Of a stretch of DNA of 64,000 nucleotides, positions 16,464 through 25,081 are shown in pieces. The stretch is from NCBI RefSeq assembly GCF_900079725.1, contig NZ_LT599032.1, forward strand, positions 804,948 through 868,947, read 5' to 3'. A program made the position numbers and the translations under genes. The stretch is from an uncultured Dysgonomonas sp. Its GTDB lineage: Bacteria > Bacteroidota > Bacteroidia > Bacteroidales > Dysgonomonadaceae. Under the pieces are notes generated by a model, which ran no database searches, had not been told where the DNA came from, and saw only the letters and a program-made list of their open reading frames with translations. The first letter of the stretch is position 1; every line of letters starts with the position of its first letter.

Positions 16464-18305
16464 TTATATCTCCTCACCTTTTTGCACTTCCGACATTACC
16501 CGAAGGAAATTGCCGCCCCATATTTTTTCTATGTCTTTATCCGAATAACCCCTCTCTAATAATTTCACCGTGATATTTATCATGTCATTACTACCCTGAC
16601 ATCCTATTAACCCTCCGCCACCATCAAAATCGGACGCGATACCCACATGGTCGATGCCCGCTACTTTCACCGCATAATCAATATGTTCTATAGCATCAGT
16701 CAGGCTGGCTTTACTTTTATCCTTATTGATAAACAGGTCTACGAGGCATATCTGTACGACCCCTCCGTTTTTTGCTATTGCCTGCATCTGCTTGTCGGTC
16801 AGGTTGCGGTCGTGATAACACAGCGCCTGCACAGACGAATGCGATGCGATGACAGGTTTGGTAGATAGTTCTATTACATCCCAGAATGTTTTTTCTCCCA
16901 CGTGCGAAACATCCACCATAACCCCCAGCCGGTTCATCTCCTTTACCACCTGTTTTCCATAAGGACTAAGGCCGTTCCACTCATGTTTTGTATCACTCGA
17001 CGTATCGCATATATCATTGTCTTTGGTATGGCAAAGGGTTATATAATTCACTCCCATTTTTTGGAAACGGGCAATATTGGAAATATCCTTGCCTATGCCA
17101 TATCCGTTTTCGATACCGATGAATATAGCCTTTTTACCTTCATTTTTGAGGCGTATAAGATCATCGGCCGTATAGGCTATGCCGCAGATATCCTTGTTTC
17201 TTTCTACCTGTTGATGCGTTTCTTTTATATAGTTTTCGATCTTATCCACAGCTTTTTGTGTCGATACTTTATCCCGAGGCCCTTGCGCTATATAAGCAGC
17301 GAAGAAAATAGCATCCAGCATCCCCTCTTCCATTTTAGGAATATTCACCTGATTTTCTTCCCTTCTTCCTATATCGAACCCTGCTTTTTTGAATTCGGTC
17401 GGTGTATCGCAATGCGTATCAACCGACAAAATATGCTTATGTAGTTCTTTTGCTTTACGGAAAACATTGGCTTCGTTCACAATAAATTTAAATATCCGAA
17501 GCATTGTCGTATCCCCGCCAAATACATGCCCTTCGGGATGCCATTGCACCCCTATAACTGAACGGTTGGGATATGCTTCTATAGCTTCTACAACGCCATC
17601 GTGGGTCGTTGCTACCGTACGGAAATTCGGAGCAAGGTCTTTTACTGCCTGATGATGAAATGTATTCACCGAGAACTCATCAACACCCAATACTTGTGCT
17701 AGTTTGGAATCTTTTTCTATAGCTATCGTATGTGTTCCCTGTTCTCTCGGCTCTGTCTGCTTATGATTGATACTCTTGTCTTTTACCTGCATAGGAATAT
17801 CCTGATAGAGTGTTCCTCCGAAAGCTACATTTATCAGTTGCATTCCCCGGCAAATTCCAAGTATAGGAACATTCCGGTCGGTAGCCAGCTTCAGTAACAC
17901 CAAATCGTAGATATCACGGAGGGAATCTATATCGTTCATATCCGGGATTGCTGTTTCCTTGTAATATGGGGGATTAATATCTTCTCCTCCGGTCATCACC
18001 AGGCCATCGAGGTCTTTTACGATATCCCTCAAAATTATGCCATCTGTTATTACAGGAATAATTACAGGCTTACCTCCCGCCTTTAGTATGGCGTTGATAT
18101 ATGTCGATTGCACTACGGAGCTGCCTTTATCTGTCCGGCCTGCTGATAAACCGATAAGCGGAGCCGGCTTAGAACGTAAATCAACAAACTCCGAATCTAT
18201 GGTTTTATATAATTCCGGCAGGCTTGGAGTAACTGTTTTCTGGCTGTATATACTTCCGCTTACTGACAAGCAGATAGAAAATATGATCGATGCAAGTTTT
18301 CTCAT
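16464..18305 (-). CDS. Exported fusion of class-I amidotransferase-like hydrolase (C26) and membrane dipeptidase (M19)
   Basis: A 613-residue two-domain protein with a signal peptide (about residues 1-21, ending SGSIYSQ). Residues about 45-280 form a peptidase C26 / gamma-Glu-GABA-hydrolase-like glutamine amidotransferase domain with nucleophile Cys152 in GICRGMQLIN and the His256-Pro-Glu258 pair in GVQWHPEGH. Residues about 290-600 form a renal-dipeptidase (M19) domain with the zinc motif His298-x-Asp300 in DTHCD, the later PVIASHSSV and HVGIASDFDGGGG motifs. Both active sites look intact. Together they could hydrolyse gamma-glutamyl bonds and then dipeptides, for example from glutathione or peptidoglycan fragments; that coupling is inference. 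Confidence 0.93.
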   Translation of the reverse strand: MRKLASIIFSICLSVSGSIYSQKTVTPSLPELYKTIDSEFVDLRSKPAPLIGLSAGRTDKGSSVVQSTYINAILKAGGKPVIIPVITDGIILRDIVKDLDGLVMTGGEDINPPYYKETAIPDMNDIDSLRDIYDLVLLKLATDRNVPILGICRGMQLINVAFGGTLYQDIPMQVKDKSINHKQTEPREQGTHTIAIEKDSKLAQVLGVDEFSVNTFHHQAVKDLAPNFRTVATTHDGVVEAIEAYPNRSVIGVQWHPEGHVFGGDTTMLRIFKFIVNEANVFRKAKELHKHILSVDTHCDTPTEFKKAGFDIGRREENQVNIPKMEEGMLDAIFFAAYIAQGPRDKVSTQKAVDKIENYIKETHQQVERNKDICGIAYTADDLIRLKNEGKKAIFIGIENGYGIGKDISNIARFQKMGVNYITLCHTKDNDICDTSSDTKHEWNGLSPYGKQVVKEMNRLGVMVDVSHVGEKTFWDVIELSTKPVIASHSSVQALCYHDRNLTDKQMQAIAKNGGVVQICLVDLFINKDKSKASLTDAIEHIDYAVKVAGIDHVGIASDFDGGGGLIGCQGSNDMINITVKLLERGYSDKDIEKIWGGNFLRVMSEVQKGEEI

Positions 18306-18337
18306 TGTTATATATATTTAGCTGATCCTTATGTCAG

Positions 18338-18345
18338 CAAATTTA
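18338..18345 (-). promoter_or_regulatory. -7 promoter element for the C26-M19 fusion gene
   Basis: TAAATTTG on the minus strand, 32 bp before the start at 18305; -33 unclear. Confidence 0.4.
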
Positions 18346-18348
18346 ATA

Positions 18349-19596
18349 TTATTCTTTGTTTACAACTAATTGCTTCTTCACCCAGTCTTTACCATCTGTC
18401 AGCCGGGTAACCAATACCGCACAGACGACATTCCCTGTAGAATTGAGTAGTGTAGCCGGAATATCCACAATTGTACTTATTATCATCAGTGTTCCCGCAA
18501 GTTGAGGAGAGAATCCAAAAACTGAACAGATAAGCAACTCTCCCGTCATACCTCCGCTCGGTATCGCTCCCATTACCGCTCCCACCAGTAAGGCCACTCC
18601 GATAATCATAAACATATTGGAGGAGGATGTAAGTTCCTGCCCGAATATAGTGAACAGGAATATAACTTTAAGCACTCCGGCCATTACTGAACCGTCCTTA
18701 TGTATATTTGTACCCAAAGGGATAACCGTTTCCGCAATATTCTCCGGAACTCCCATTTTTTTCGATGCCTCGATATTTACGGGAATACAAGCAGCACTCG
18801 ACGAAGTGGCAATCGCCATCAGGGATGGAGTAGGCATATTGCGCCAGAAAGCGATAAAAGCCTTTTTCCCTCCGGCTATGAAAACATAAGCCGAATTCAG
18901 CACAAAAAAAGAGATAGCAGTAAGTATCAGATAAAGCAGAAATACGTGTAAATATCCATTCAGTATCTGCCCTCCTAGTTTCCCTACTGTATCCGCGAAA
19001 TAACAGCCAAGTCCTAAAGGCGCGGCCATCATAATAATACTCATCATTTTCAAGATTATACCATTGGCGGCATTAAGCAGCTCTGCTACCACCTTCCCCT
19101 TACTCCTCGAAAGAGCGGTGGCAAGGCCAAAGAATGCGGAAAATATGATAAGGGGTAGTAAATTTGATTTAGTAAACAGCTGCTGAAAATCGGAGACCGT
19201 AAATGTATTTACAAATATTTCAGCTGATGTCAACTGTCTGATTGTTTGTTCAGGTAGCCCTATCAACACATCCGACTGGTTAATGCCACCTAGGGGGTTA
19301 TAAAACAAAGTGAACAGATATGCTACAATTGCCGCAACCACAGACGTAAGCAGAAATACAAGGGCAATATTACCGACAACCTTCCCCACCATATTCGACT
19401 GCTTCATATTACAGATAGATGACGATACACTGAAAAACACCAATGGCACTATCAGTACAAACATCAGGTTTAGAAAAATATCCCCTACCGGCTTAACAAC
19501 AGATGCACCTTCCCCAAAGATGATACCACATATACCTCCTATCAATATTCCACAAAGGAGAAGAATAGTATATACATAATTTCTTAAAATATTCAT
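18349..19596 (-). CDS. Dicarboxylate/amino acid:cation symporter (DAACS family)
   Basis: A sodium- or proton-coupled transporter of the GltP/DctA/SstT family, 415 residues from the ATG at 19596, with about eight membrane spans and two re-entrant loops. The serine-rich hairpin MAIATSSSAACIPVNIEA (HP1), the PLGTNIHKDGSVMAGVLKV helix (TM7 with the NMDGT-like motif changed to NIHKDG) and the second hairpin GGMTGELLICSVFGF are visible. Substrate (glutamate, serine/threonine or dicarboxylate) cannot be fixed from this. An in-frame TTG at 19608 is less likely. Confidence 0.92.
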   Translation of the reverse strand: MNILRNYVYTILLLCGILIGGICGIIFGEGASVVKPVGDIFLNLMFVLIVPLVFFSVSSSICNMKQSNMVGKVVGNIALVFLLTSVVAAIVAYLFTLFYNPLGGINQSDVLIGLPEQTIRQLTSAEIFVNTFTVSDFQQLFTKSNLLPLIIFSAFFGLATALSRSKGKVVAELLNAANGIILKMMSIIMMAAPLGLGCYFADTVGKLGGQILNGYLHVFLLYLILTAISFFVLNSAYVFIAGGKKAFIAFWRNMPTPSLMAIATSSSAACIPVNIEASKKMGVPENIAETVIPLGTNIHKDGSVMAGVLKVIFLFTIFGQELTSSSNMFMIIGVALLVGAVMGAIPSGGMTGELLICSVFGFSPQLAGTLMIISTIVDIPATLLNSTGNVVCAVLVTRLTDGKDWVKKQLVVNKE

Positions 19597-19622
19597 CGAA
19601 ACAAACAAATTGTATAAGTCTG

Positions 19623-19630
19623 CAAAATTA
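19623..19630 (-). promoter_or_regulatory. -7 promoter element for the DAACS gene
   Basis: TAATTTTG on the minus strand, 26 bp before the ATG at 19596. Confidence 0.5.
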
Positions 19631-19779
19631 CACTTTCAATTGGAGAAATTACATTTGTTATCTATAAATATTTGCTGTTTTGAAAAAAATGATATTCTAC
19701 AAAGAATAACTATTCTATTGATAGTCTTAATTTTCGCTGTATATCTACAAAATGCTTTATATTTTTTCTCACGGAAACC

Positions 19780-19809
19780 TTGTTATTATAATAAAAATAC
19801 ATATATTTG
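19780..19809 (+). promoter_or_regulatory. Promoter of the tRNA-His gene
   Basis: TTG (19780-19782) and TATATTTG (19802-19809) are separated by 19 bp. The predicted start of transcription falls a few bases before the tRNA. Confidence 0.7.
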
Positions 19810-19827
19810 CACCGCGAATGCAAAAAT

Positions 19828-19902
<75 letters not shown>

Positions 19903-19910
19903 CTAAAAAG

Positions 19911-19948
19911 AAAAGAAACTGTTTATCAAGCAGTTTCTTTTTATTTTT
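19911..19948 (+). terminator. Intrinsic terminator after tRNA-His
   Basis: An 11-bp stem (AAAAGAAACTG / CAGTTTCTTTT) with a 9-nt loop followed by a T-rich tail, 8 bp after the tRNA. Confidence 0.85.
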
Positions 19949-19963
19949 ATAGCCATGCTATAA

Positions 19964-20656
19964 TCAAAAGAAGTATGATAATATCACCACAACGACCAAG
20001 GCCGGAAGCATATTCGTCACATTGATATCCTTTATCTTAAGGATACTAATCCCTAATCCGATCAACAGAATCCCTCCTACCCCGGTCATATTCGCCGTCA
20101 TATCATCGCTCATATAACGCATAATAAAAGCTGCAAACAAAGTCAACCCTCCCTGATAAACCAAAACGGGAACGGATGAAAACAAAATACAGATACCAAA
20201 TGTGGAGGCCAGAGCTATGGACGAAATTCCATCCATAATAGACTTAGTCAACAACAAATCCGGAGACTTTCCCATACCATCTTCAATTGCACCCAATATA
20301 GCCATAGAACCAACACAAAACAGCATAGAGGCAGTGATAAAACCTTCTGTAAACTGATTTGTTGCCGCATTGCCTTTTTTCGTTCCCGAACTTTTGGATT
20401 CCAGATAATTGGAAAGGCGCCGCAAATGTTTATCTATATCGATACCCTGTCCGGTTATGGAACCCAGTACAATACTCACCACTACAATAATCATACTTTC
20501 TATGCGTAGTGACATTGATATGCCGATTGCAAGAGTAACCAGCCCGATACCCTGAAATACAATACCTGTCATTTTGGGAGATAATCTGGAATGAACTATC
20601 AAGCCAATAAGACTTCCTCCTATAATTGCCCCAGTATTGACGAGTGTTCCTATCAT
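19964..20656 (-). CDS. DUF554 family membrane protein
   Basis: A 230-residue membrane protein of the DUF554 (YqgA/YdfK) family. It begins with the typical MIGTLVNTGAIIGGSLIGLIV and has about seven hydrophobic helices. Characteristic stretches are MTGIVFQGIGLVTLAIGISM, the QFTEGFITASMLFCVGSMAILGAIEDG segment (read in two parts) and a final GGILLIGLGISIL. Function is unknown; transport is only a guess. It is convergent with tRNA-His and lies downstream of a palindromic repeat element. Confidence 0.88.
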   Translation of the reverse strand: MIGTLVNTGAIIGGSLIGLIVHSRLSPKMTGIVFQGIGLVTLAIGISMSLRIESMIIVVVSIVLGSITGQGIDIDKHLRRLSNYLESKSSGTKKGNAATNQFTEGFITASMLFCVGSMAILGAIEDGMGKSPDLLLTKSIMDGISSIALASTFGICILFSSVPVLVYQGGLTLFAAFIMRYMSDDMTANMTGVGGILLIGLGISILKIKDINVTNMLPALVVVVILSYFF

Positions 20657-20755
20657 AGATACAACAATTGTGTTTAAATAGATTTGATTATCTACAAAAA
20701 TAGAAAATATATTGACATTTTATCACCCACAAATCTAATTCGTTTACAGAAATAA

Positions 20756-20912
20756 AAAGAGGCTGTCCCAAAAGTAAAATTACACTATTAAAGTGTTATC
20801 CTCTTTGTCATTCTGAGTGTAGCGAAGAATCTCGATCCTCGGTATACGAGATGTTTCACTCCGTTCAACATGACAAAATGATATGAAAAAATACTTTTGG
20901 AACAGCCTCTTT
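20756..20912. repeat. 157-bp palindromic intergenic element (REP/MITE-like)
   Basis: Terminal 21-bp inverted repeats AAAGAGGCTGTCCCAAAAGTA and its complement match at 20 of 21 positions. Nested inside is a second imperfect palindrome (20804-20876) starting TTTGTCATTCTGAG and ending CAACATGACAAA, and a small hairpin ACACT...AGTGT. It has no ORF of its own. It sits just after the stop of the outer-membrane protein gene, so its hairpin may also terminate that transcript. Confidence 0.85.
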
Positions 20913-20931
20913 AAGATTATGTTATTCCAGA

Positions 20932-21756
20932 TTAGAATATTTTGTATGACAACTGAAAATTGAGCATAGGCCACCATTTCAGCCATTTAGTATAATCATC
21001 TATATCTTCAAAGCTTTCAGATGCATTACTCACGACATCCACTTTTCTCCCATTTTGTTTAAGACTGTAATTCCCCTGATAGATCATACCAAGTTCAAAT
21101 TTGAAAGCAACACGCTTGTTTGCGATAGCACGCCCAACTCCCAGTCCGAAATATGGCTTGATCGTTTTTCCCAGTTGAAGGGTTGCATCCAGATTTGCAT
21201 CATCCAGAGTTAACCTGTGACCATCGAAGTCAAGATACGGCCATTCTGTTACTCCCTCTTTTAGTTTAGCCGGATTTCCGTCATAGTCTGCAAGAAAGCC
21301 TTTCGCTTTCAATTTATTTGCACCGATAAACACACCTGCTGTAAGATGGAATATGCCTTTTGTAGGATGAAAATCCACCAATACATTTCCATTGGTAAAG
21401 TTCAGTTCTCCTTTCATTTTATAATCAGGAGTATAGCCAAAAGCCGCATCAAAAACACCATCCGGGTCATCTAAACTAATATCGAATGTACTTGTCTTAA
21501 ACCCGACAAAATCAATTCCTGCACGTAATTTGAAATAATCGTTTATTGGTGTTGCCGCCTGCAAACCGATTCCCATGGTTGAAGCCCTTAGGCCTACACT
21601 AAGGTGGGAGAGAAATGTATTCTCAGACTTTTTCTTTGGAACTTCAATAGTTTCCGTGACTGCTGCAATAGAATCGGTAAGTGAAGTAGTTGTAGTCTCT
21701 TGAGCGTGAAAAGGCAATACGCATAATGCGATGATAGTCAGTAATAATAGTCTCAT
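20932..21756 (-). CDS. Exported outer-membrane beta-barrel-like protein, unknown function
   Basis: A 274-residue protein with a signal peptide (MRLLLLTIIALCVLPFHAQ), a short Thr/Glu-rich linker and a series of amphipathic beta strands (LSVGLRASTMGIGLQAATPI, YFKLRAGIDFVGF, NVLVDFHPTKGIFHLTAGVFI). It ends in a strand with terminal Phe (LNFQLSYKIF), consistent with barrel insertion. No specific family was recognised. It is monocistronic, with a -7 motif at 21815-21822 and the palindromic element right after its stop. Confidence 0.82.
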   Translation of the reverse strand: MRLLLLTIIALCVLPFHAQETTTTSLTDSIAAVTETIEVPKKKSENTFLSHLSVGLRASTMGIGLQAATPINDYFKLRAGIDFVGFKTSTFDISLDDPDGVFDAAFGYTPDYKMKGELNFTNGNVLVDFHPTKGIFHLTAGVFIGANKLKAKGFLADYDGNPAKLKEGVTEWPYLDFDGHRLTLDDANLDATLQLGKTIKPYFGLGVGRAIANKRVAFKFELGMIYQGNYSLKQNGRKVDVVSNASESFEDIDDYTKWLKWWPMLNFQLSYKIF

Positions 21757-21814
21757 GTTTTTTTAGTTGTTAGGTTTAGTTAATAAAGTGTTAGGTTATC
21801 TACTCTTCAAGCCG

Positions 21815-21822
21815 CAAAGATA
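21815..21822 (-). promoter_or_regulatory. -7 promoter element for the outer-membrane protein gene
   Basis: TATCTTTG on the minus strand, 58 bp before the start at 21756. Confidence 0.55.
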
Positions 21823-21915
21823 TAAAAAAAGTTAAGCTGCATAAATAGTTGAATGTTAAATTATTTATGACACAGATATACCATATCTTAAAAACGGGAA
21901 ATAAGAATAAAAATG

Positions 21916-21923
21916 TACTTTTG
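21916..21923 (+). promoter_or_regulatory. -7 promoter element for prmA
   Basis: TACTTTTG, 19 bp before the ATG at 21943. It overlaps the longer alternative ORF start, which argues for the shorter protein. Confidence 0.55.
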
Positions 21924-21942
21924 CACAAAACTAATTATTATT

Positions 21943-22785
21943 ATGAATTATATTGAAGTTAAATTTATATGTACACCCAATGATGAGATCGTCAATAGTG
22001 TACTGTCAGCCACAATCGCAGAAATAGGATTTGAAAGTTTCATTGAAGACGAACTCGGCACAACAGCATACATTCAAAGCAGCCTGTTTAATATCGAGGA
22101 GTTGGATAAGTCTCTGAACTCACTCCCTGTAGAAGCCGAAATCCTCTATACATACAAAAGCATAGAAGACCAAAACTGGAACGAAGAGTGGGAGAAGAAC
22201 TATTTCCAGCCACTGATTATCGACGACAAATGTATCATTCAGAGTACATTCCACAATGTTCCTGCAACATATGACTACAATATATACATCGATCCTAAAA
22301 TGGCCTTCGGAACCGGACATCACCAGACTACCGAACTGATGATACGGGAAATACTGAAAGACGATTTTCACGGCAAATCGGTTCTCGATATGGGCACGGG
22401 TACTGCTATCCTTGCTATACTAGCCTCTATGCGCGGCGCGAATCCTATAATTGCCATAGATATAGATCAGTGGGCGTATGATAACGCTATTGAGAATCTT
22501 AATTTGAATAACGTTAACAATGTGGATGTAAAGATAGGCGGAGCAGAACTATTAGGTGGTGAGAAATTCGATATCATCCTGGCCAATATCAACCGAAATA
22601 TATTACTGAATGATATCCATTCTTATGCTTCAGTTCTAAATAATGGAGGAACACTATACATGAGTGGTTTTTATGTAGAAGATATTCCGGCCATAAAAGA
22701 AGAGAGTAGTAAAAATGAGTTAATATTTGAATACAACACCGAAAAAGACAACTGGGTGGCAGTAAAGTTTACTAAATTGTCTTAA
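21943..22785 (+). CDS. prmA: Ribosomal protein L11 methyltransferase
   Basis: SAM-dependent enzyme that trimethylates ribosomal protein L11. From the ATG at 21943 it has 280 residues: an N-terminal L11-recognition domain (to about residue 115, with the conserved EDQNWNEEWEKNYFQP), then a Rossmann methyltransferase domain with DPKMAFGTGHHQTTELM, motif I VLDMGTGTAILAI and motif IV ILANINRNILL. Slightly shorter than E. coli PrmA (293). Single gene with promoter and a strong downstream hairpin. Confidence 0.95.
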   Translation: MNYIEVKFICTPNDEIVNSVLSATIAEIGFESFIEDELGTTAYIQSSLFNIEELDKSLNSLPVEAEILYTYKSIEDQNWNEEWEKNYFQPLIIDDKCIIQSTFHNVPATYDYNIYIDPKMAFGTGHHQTTELMIREILKDDFHGKSVLDMGTGTAILAILASMRGANPIIAIDIDQWAYDNAIENLNLNNVNNVDVKIGGAELLGGEKFDIILANINRNILLNDIHSYASVLNNGGTLYMSGFYVEDIPAIKEESSKNELIFEYNTEKDNWVAVKFTKLS

Positions 22786-22791
22786 TAAAAG

Positions 22792-22831
22792 ACATAAGAG
22801 GAGGCTTCTGATTCGAAACCTCCTCTTATGT
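22792..22831 (+). terminator. Strong hairpin after prmA
   Basis: A perfect 13-bp stem ACATAAGAGGAGG / CCTCCTCTTATGT with a 14-nt loop lies 6 bp after the stop. There is no long T-run after it, so termination is likely but not textbook. The rest of the gap to 23088 shows nothing further. Confidence 0.65.
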
Positions 22832-23088
22832 GTGAGTTAAATTAGGTATTAGGCTTTAAGGTAAATAAAGATTGTTTGGTTATCGATACAAAGGAACGAC
22901 ATAAATCAAACCGTACCAAATAAAAAAACATATTATAAAACATATTTTTTATAAATAATGCTAACATATCGAAGCCGAAAACCAATCTTTTTTAAACCCT
23001 TTTAACATTGCCCCAATTTTAGTTAATTTTATTTATCAACACATAATTCGCCCCATACACTCTGCATAATAACAAAATACGTGCCAGT

Positions 23089-24468
23089 TTAATTCATATA
23101 ATCCCACATTGGTAACTGTACAGGCTTCTGTTTAAGACAATCGACCGCTTTGGCATCCAGATATTTCTTATGTACGACCAGGCGAAACATATATTCACTA
23201 AACCATTTATCTGTAAAAGTCAGATAACCTTTATTGCCCGAAGCAGCTCCCCAGCTATTCTCAAATTCCCATTTTACAGGAGTATCACTCACATCCGTGT
23301 CGCAACCTATCAATGTCATGGCATGGCTCGACCCGCTTTGCCGTGTTAAGATGCGTGCTTTCTTGTCCATCGATAAATTTACACCCAATAAAGACTGGTA
23401 ATCATACATACCGGGGTCAAGAATTCCCGATTCCCGGTTTATCTGCTTACCTACATCACAAGAGGCATACATGGCTTCATTATTCTTTATGGAGGCCAGA
23501 GCAGCTTTCTTTATATCTTCATTCGGCAGATTCAGATATATCCAGTTGATGCCCTCTATTGTATTCTTGTAATTCTGAATCTCATATAGTTGATAATACT
23601 CACGTGTAGGGTCGTTCATCACCATGATATAATTATCAGGAGAATAATCTTCCGGAGTAATTGCGTCATAAAACTGCTTTGGAGTATAATTACGCAACTC
23701 TTTTATAATACCGTTTTTATCCTTATATCTCCATGTAAATTCTGTGGGCGGTTCACCAAGACACAGAGCCAGAATGCGGTACACATCTTTTAGTATAACT
23801 GTTTTCTCCGACCTGAGATCTGGTATTTTTTTACCTGAAGCCACCTGTTCCCTCAGATTATATCCGCCGGAGCGTAGTCTCTCATTCAGCAAACCAAGCA
23901 TTTGTCTTGTATTGTTCGAATGCGCCGTTTCGGGCATCACATCCTGAGGCACAACTCCATATTTCTTTCCGGCATTATAATACAGATTCCATACCCCACC
24001 GTCGCCTACAGGAGATTTGAACAAGTATTCCACTGCTCTGTCTCCGAACGGATCCTTACTTGTACCTATAATATTTTCGAGAAACAGGTTTGCTTTTTCA
24101 AAAATATCCCAGAAATACAGATAATTATGAGAGAAGTCAAATTCGCTGACATTGTATTTCTCCATAATAGACGGACGCAATACATTCATAGATGTAAACA
24201 TCCAACAACGCCCCGAGCTTTTCTGATCCGTTATCCCTTTTACATTTACTCTGTACCGAAAATAATGATCTATCTTACCTTGTAGATCACGATTCAGGGC
24301 ATTTGCCGTAATATTGGCATTCGTTGTCAGAATGTTCTGGATGGCTTTCGTAGGAGCATCTTTTATAAAACTCGATTGTATTTCCTGCAGTTCTTTTTCT
24401 GTAATGATTTGCGCTGACAGAATTACCGAAGAACATAATAAGGCTCCTGTTAACAGAATCTTTTTCAT
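23089..24468 (-). CDS. Exported C1B cysteine aminopeptidase (bleomycin hydrolase / PepC-like)
   Basis: A papain-like peptidase of the bleomycin-hydrolase branch (C1B), 459 residues with a signal peptide (MKKILLTGALLCSSVILSAQ), so it acts outside the cytoplasm unlike classical PepC. The triad is Cys88 in SSGRCWMF, His in SHAMTLIGCD and Asn in WEFENSWG. Other family blocks are FSHNYLYFWDIFEKAN and GDGGVWNLYYN. A close match to exported Bacteroidales members. It is divergent from the MFS gene across 613 bp that holds repeat copy B. Confidence 0.93.
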   Translation of the reverse strand: MKKILLTGALLCSSVILSAQIITEKELQEIQSSFIKDAPTKAIQNILTTNANITANALNRDLQGKIDHYFRYRVNVKGITDQKSSGRCWMFTSMNVLRPSIMEKYNVSEFDFSHNYLYFWDIFEKANLFLENIIGTSKDPFGDRAVEYLFKSPVGDGGVWNLYYNAGKKYGVVPQDVMPETAHSNNTRQMLGLLNERLRSGGYNLREQVASGKKIPDLRSEKTVILKDVYRILALCLGEPPTEFTWRYKDKNGIIKELRNYTPKQFYDAITPEDYSPDNYIMVMNDPTREYYQLYEIQNYKNTIEGINWIYLNLPNEDIKKAALASIKNNEAMYASCDVGKQINRESGILDPGMYDYQSLLGVNLSMDKKARILTRQSGSSHAMTLIGCDTDVSDTPVKWEFENSWGAASGNKGYLTFTDKWFSEYMFRLVVHKKYLDAKAVDCLKQKPVQLPMWDYMN

Positions 24469-25043
24469 ATATGAATAGTTTATATTTAATGATCATAAGG
24501 TAACAACATATACACCAAGTTCCAAGATTTATACTTCTATAAATGTACATTGGCTGTTATGGCCAGACAGATCGATTAATAGTTTTAATAATACAAAAAT
24601 AAGAAATACGGCGGGATAAATAGTACCCTGGTGTTACATAAATGGATAAAGGTTGCAGTATTCGACCTCCTTTCAAATTAAAAATTAAAAATTAACAATA
24701 CAATCCTCATCCGCTTTATTAATTTAACCTATATTCACATCGTATTGTTAAAAAGTAACAGAAGTAACAGTTTTTACAATGAATAGTTGCCAGTAACCAA
24801 TGATAATAACTCGTACCTTATCTGGTCGCAATTCTTTCTCAAAAAAGTAACAAAGGTTACAGTCTTTTACGCTTTCTCAATTTTCAAATCTTTAAATCTT
24901 CATATCAATCTTTCAAAGAACTACAAGCTAACCCAAAGATTAGCAGCCATTATATAGATAAACCCGAAAAGAAATTATACCTCAAACTTCCGGTATAAGG
25001 ATAAATAATTGCCATACATATGAAGATTCTTATCTAAAGAATT
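24469..25043 (+). repeat. Gene-free divergent region with intergenic repeat, copy B
   Basis: No gene is seen. From about 24720 to 24965 it carries the same modules as copy A in the same order: TTAAAAAGTAACAGAAGTAACA (near 24748, read in two halves), then AAAAAAGTAACAAAGGTTAC (near 24841), then CAAGCTAACCCAAAGATTAGCAG and TATATAGATAAAC (near 24925-24963). The first 250 bp show nothing further. Confidence 0.7.
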
Positions 25044-25051
25044 TATCTTTG
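25044..25051 (+). promoter_or_regulatory. -7 promoter element for the MFS transporter gene
   Basis: TATCTTTG, 30 bp before the ATG at 25082; it overlaps the longer candidate start (TTG at 25049) and excludes it. Confidence 0.55.
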
Positions 25052-25081
25052 CATCGTTTTAATCAAAAAATCATCAGGAAA

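Noticed and set aside
16902-17444. 180-codon plus-strand ORF
   Set aside because: Antisense to the dipeptidase half of the C26-M19 gene.
20780-20986. 68-codon minus-strand ORF
   Set aside because: It is the translation of the palindromic repeat (the familiar HVERSETS...RYTQNDK type of spurious protein) and overlaps the outer-membrane protein gene.
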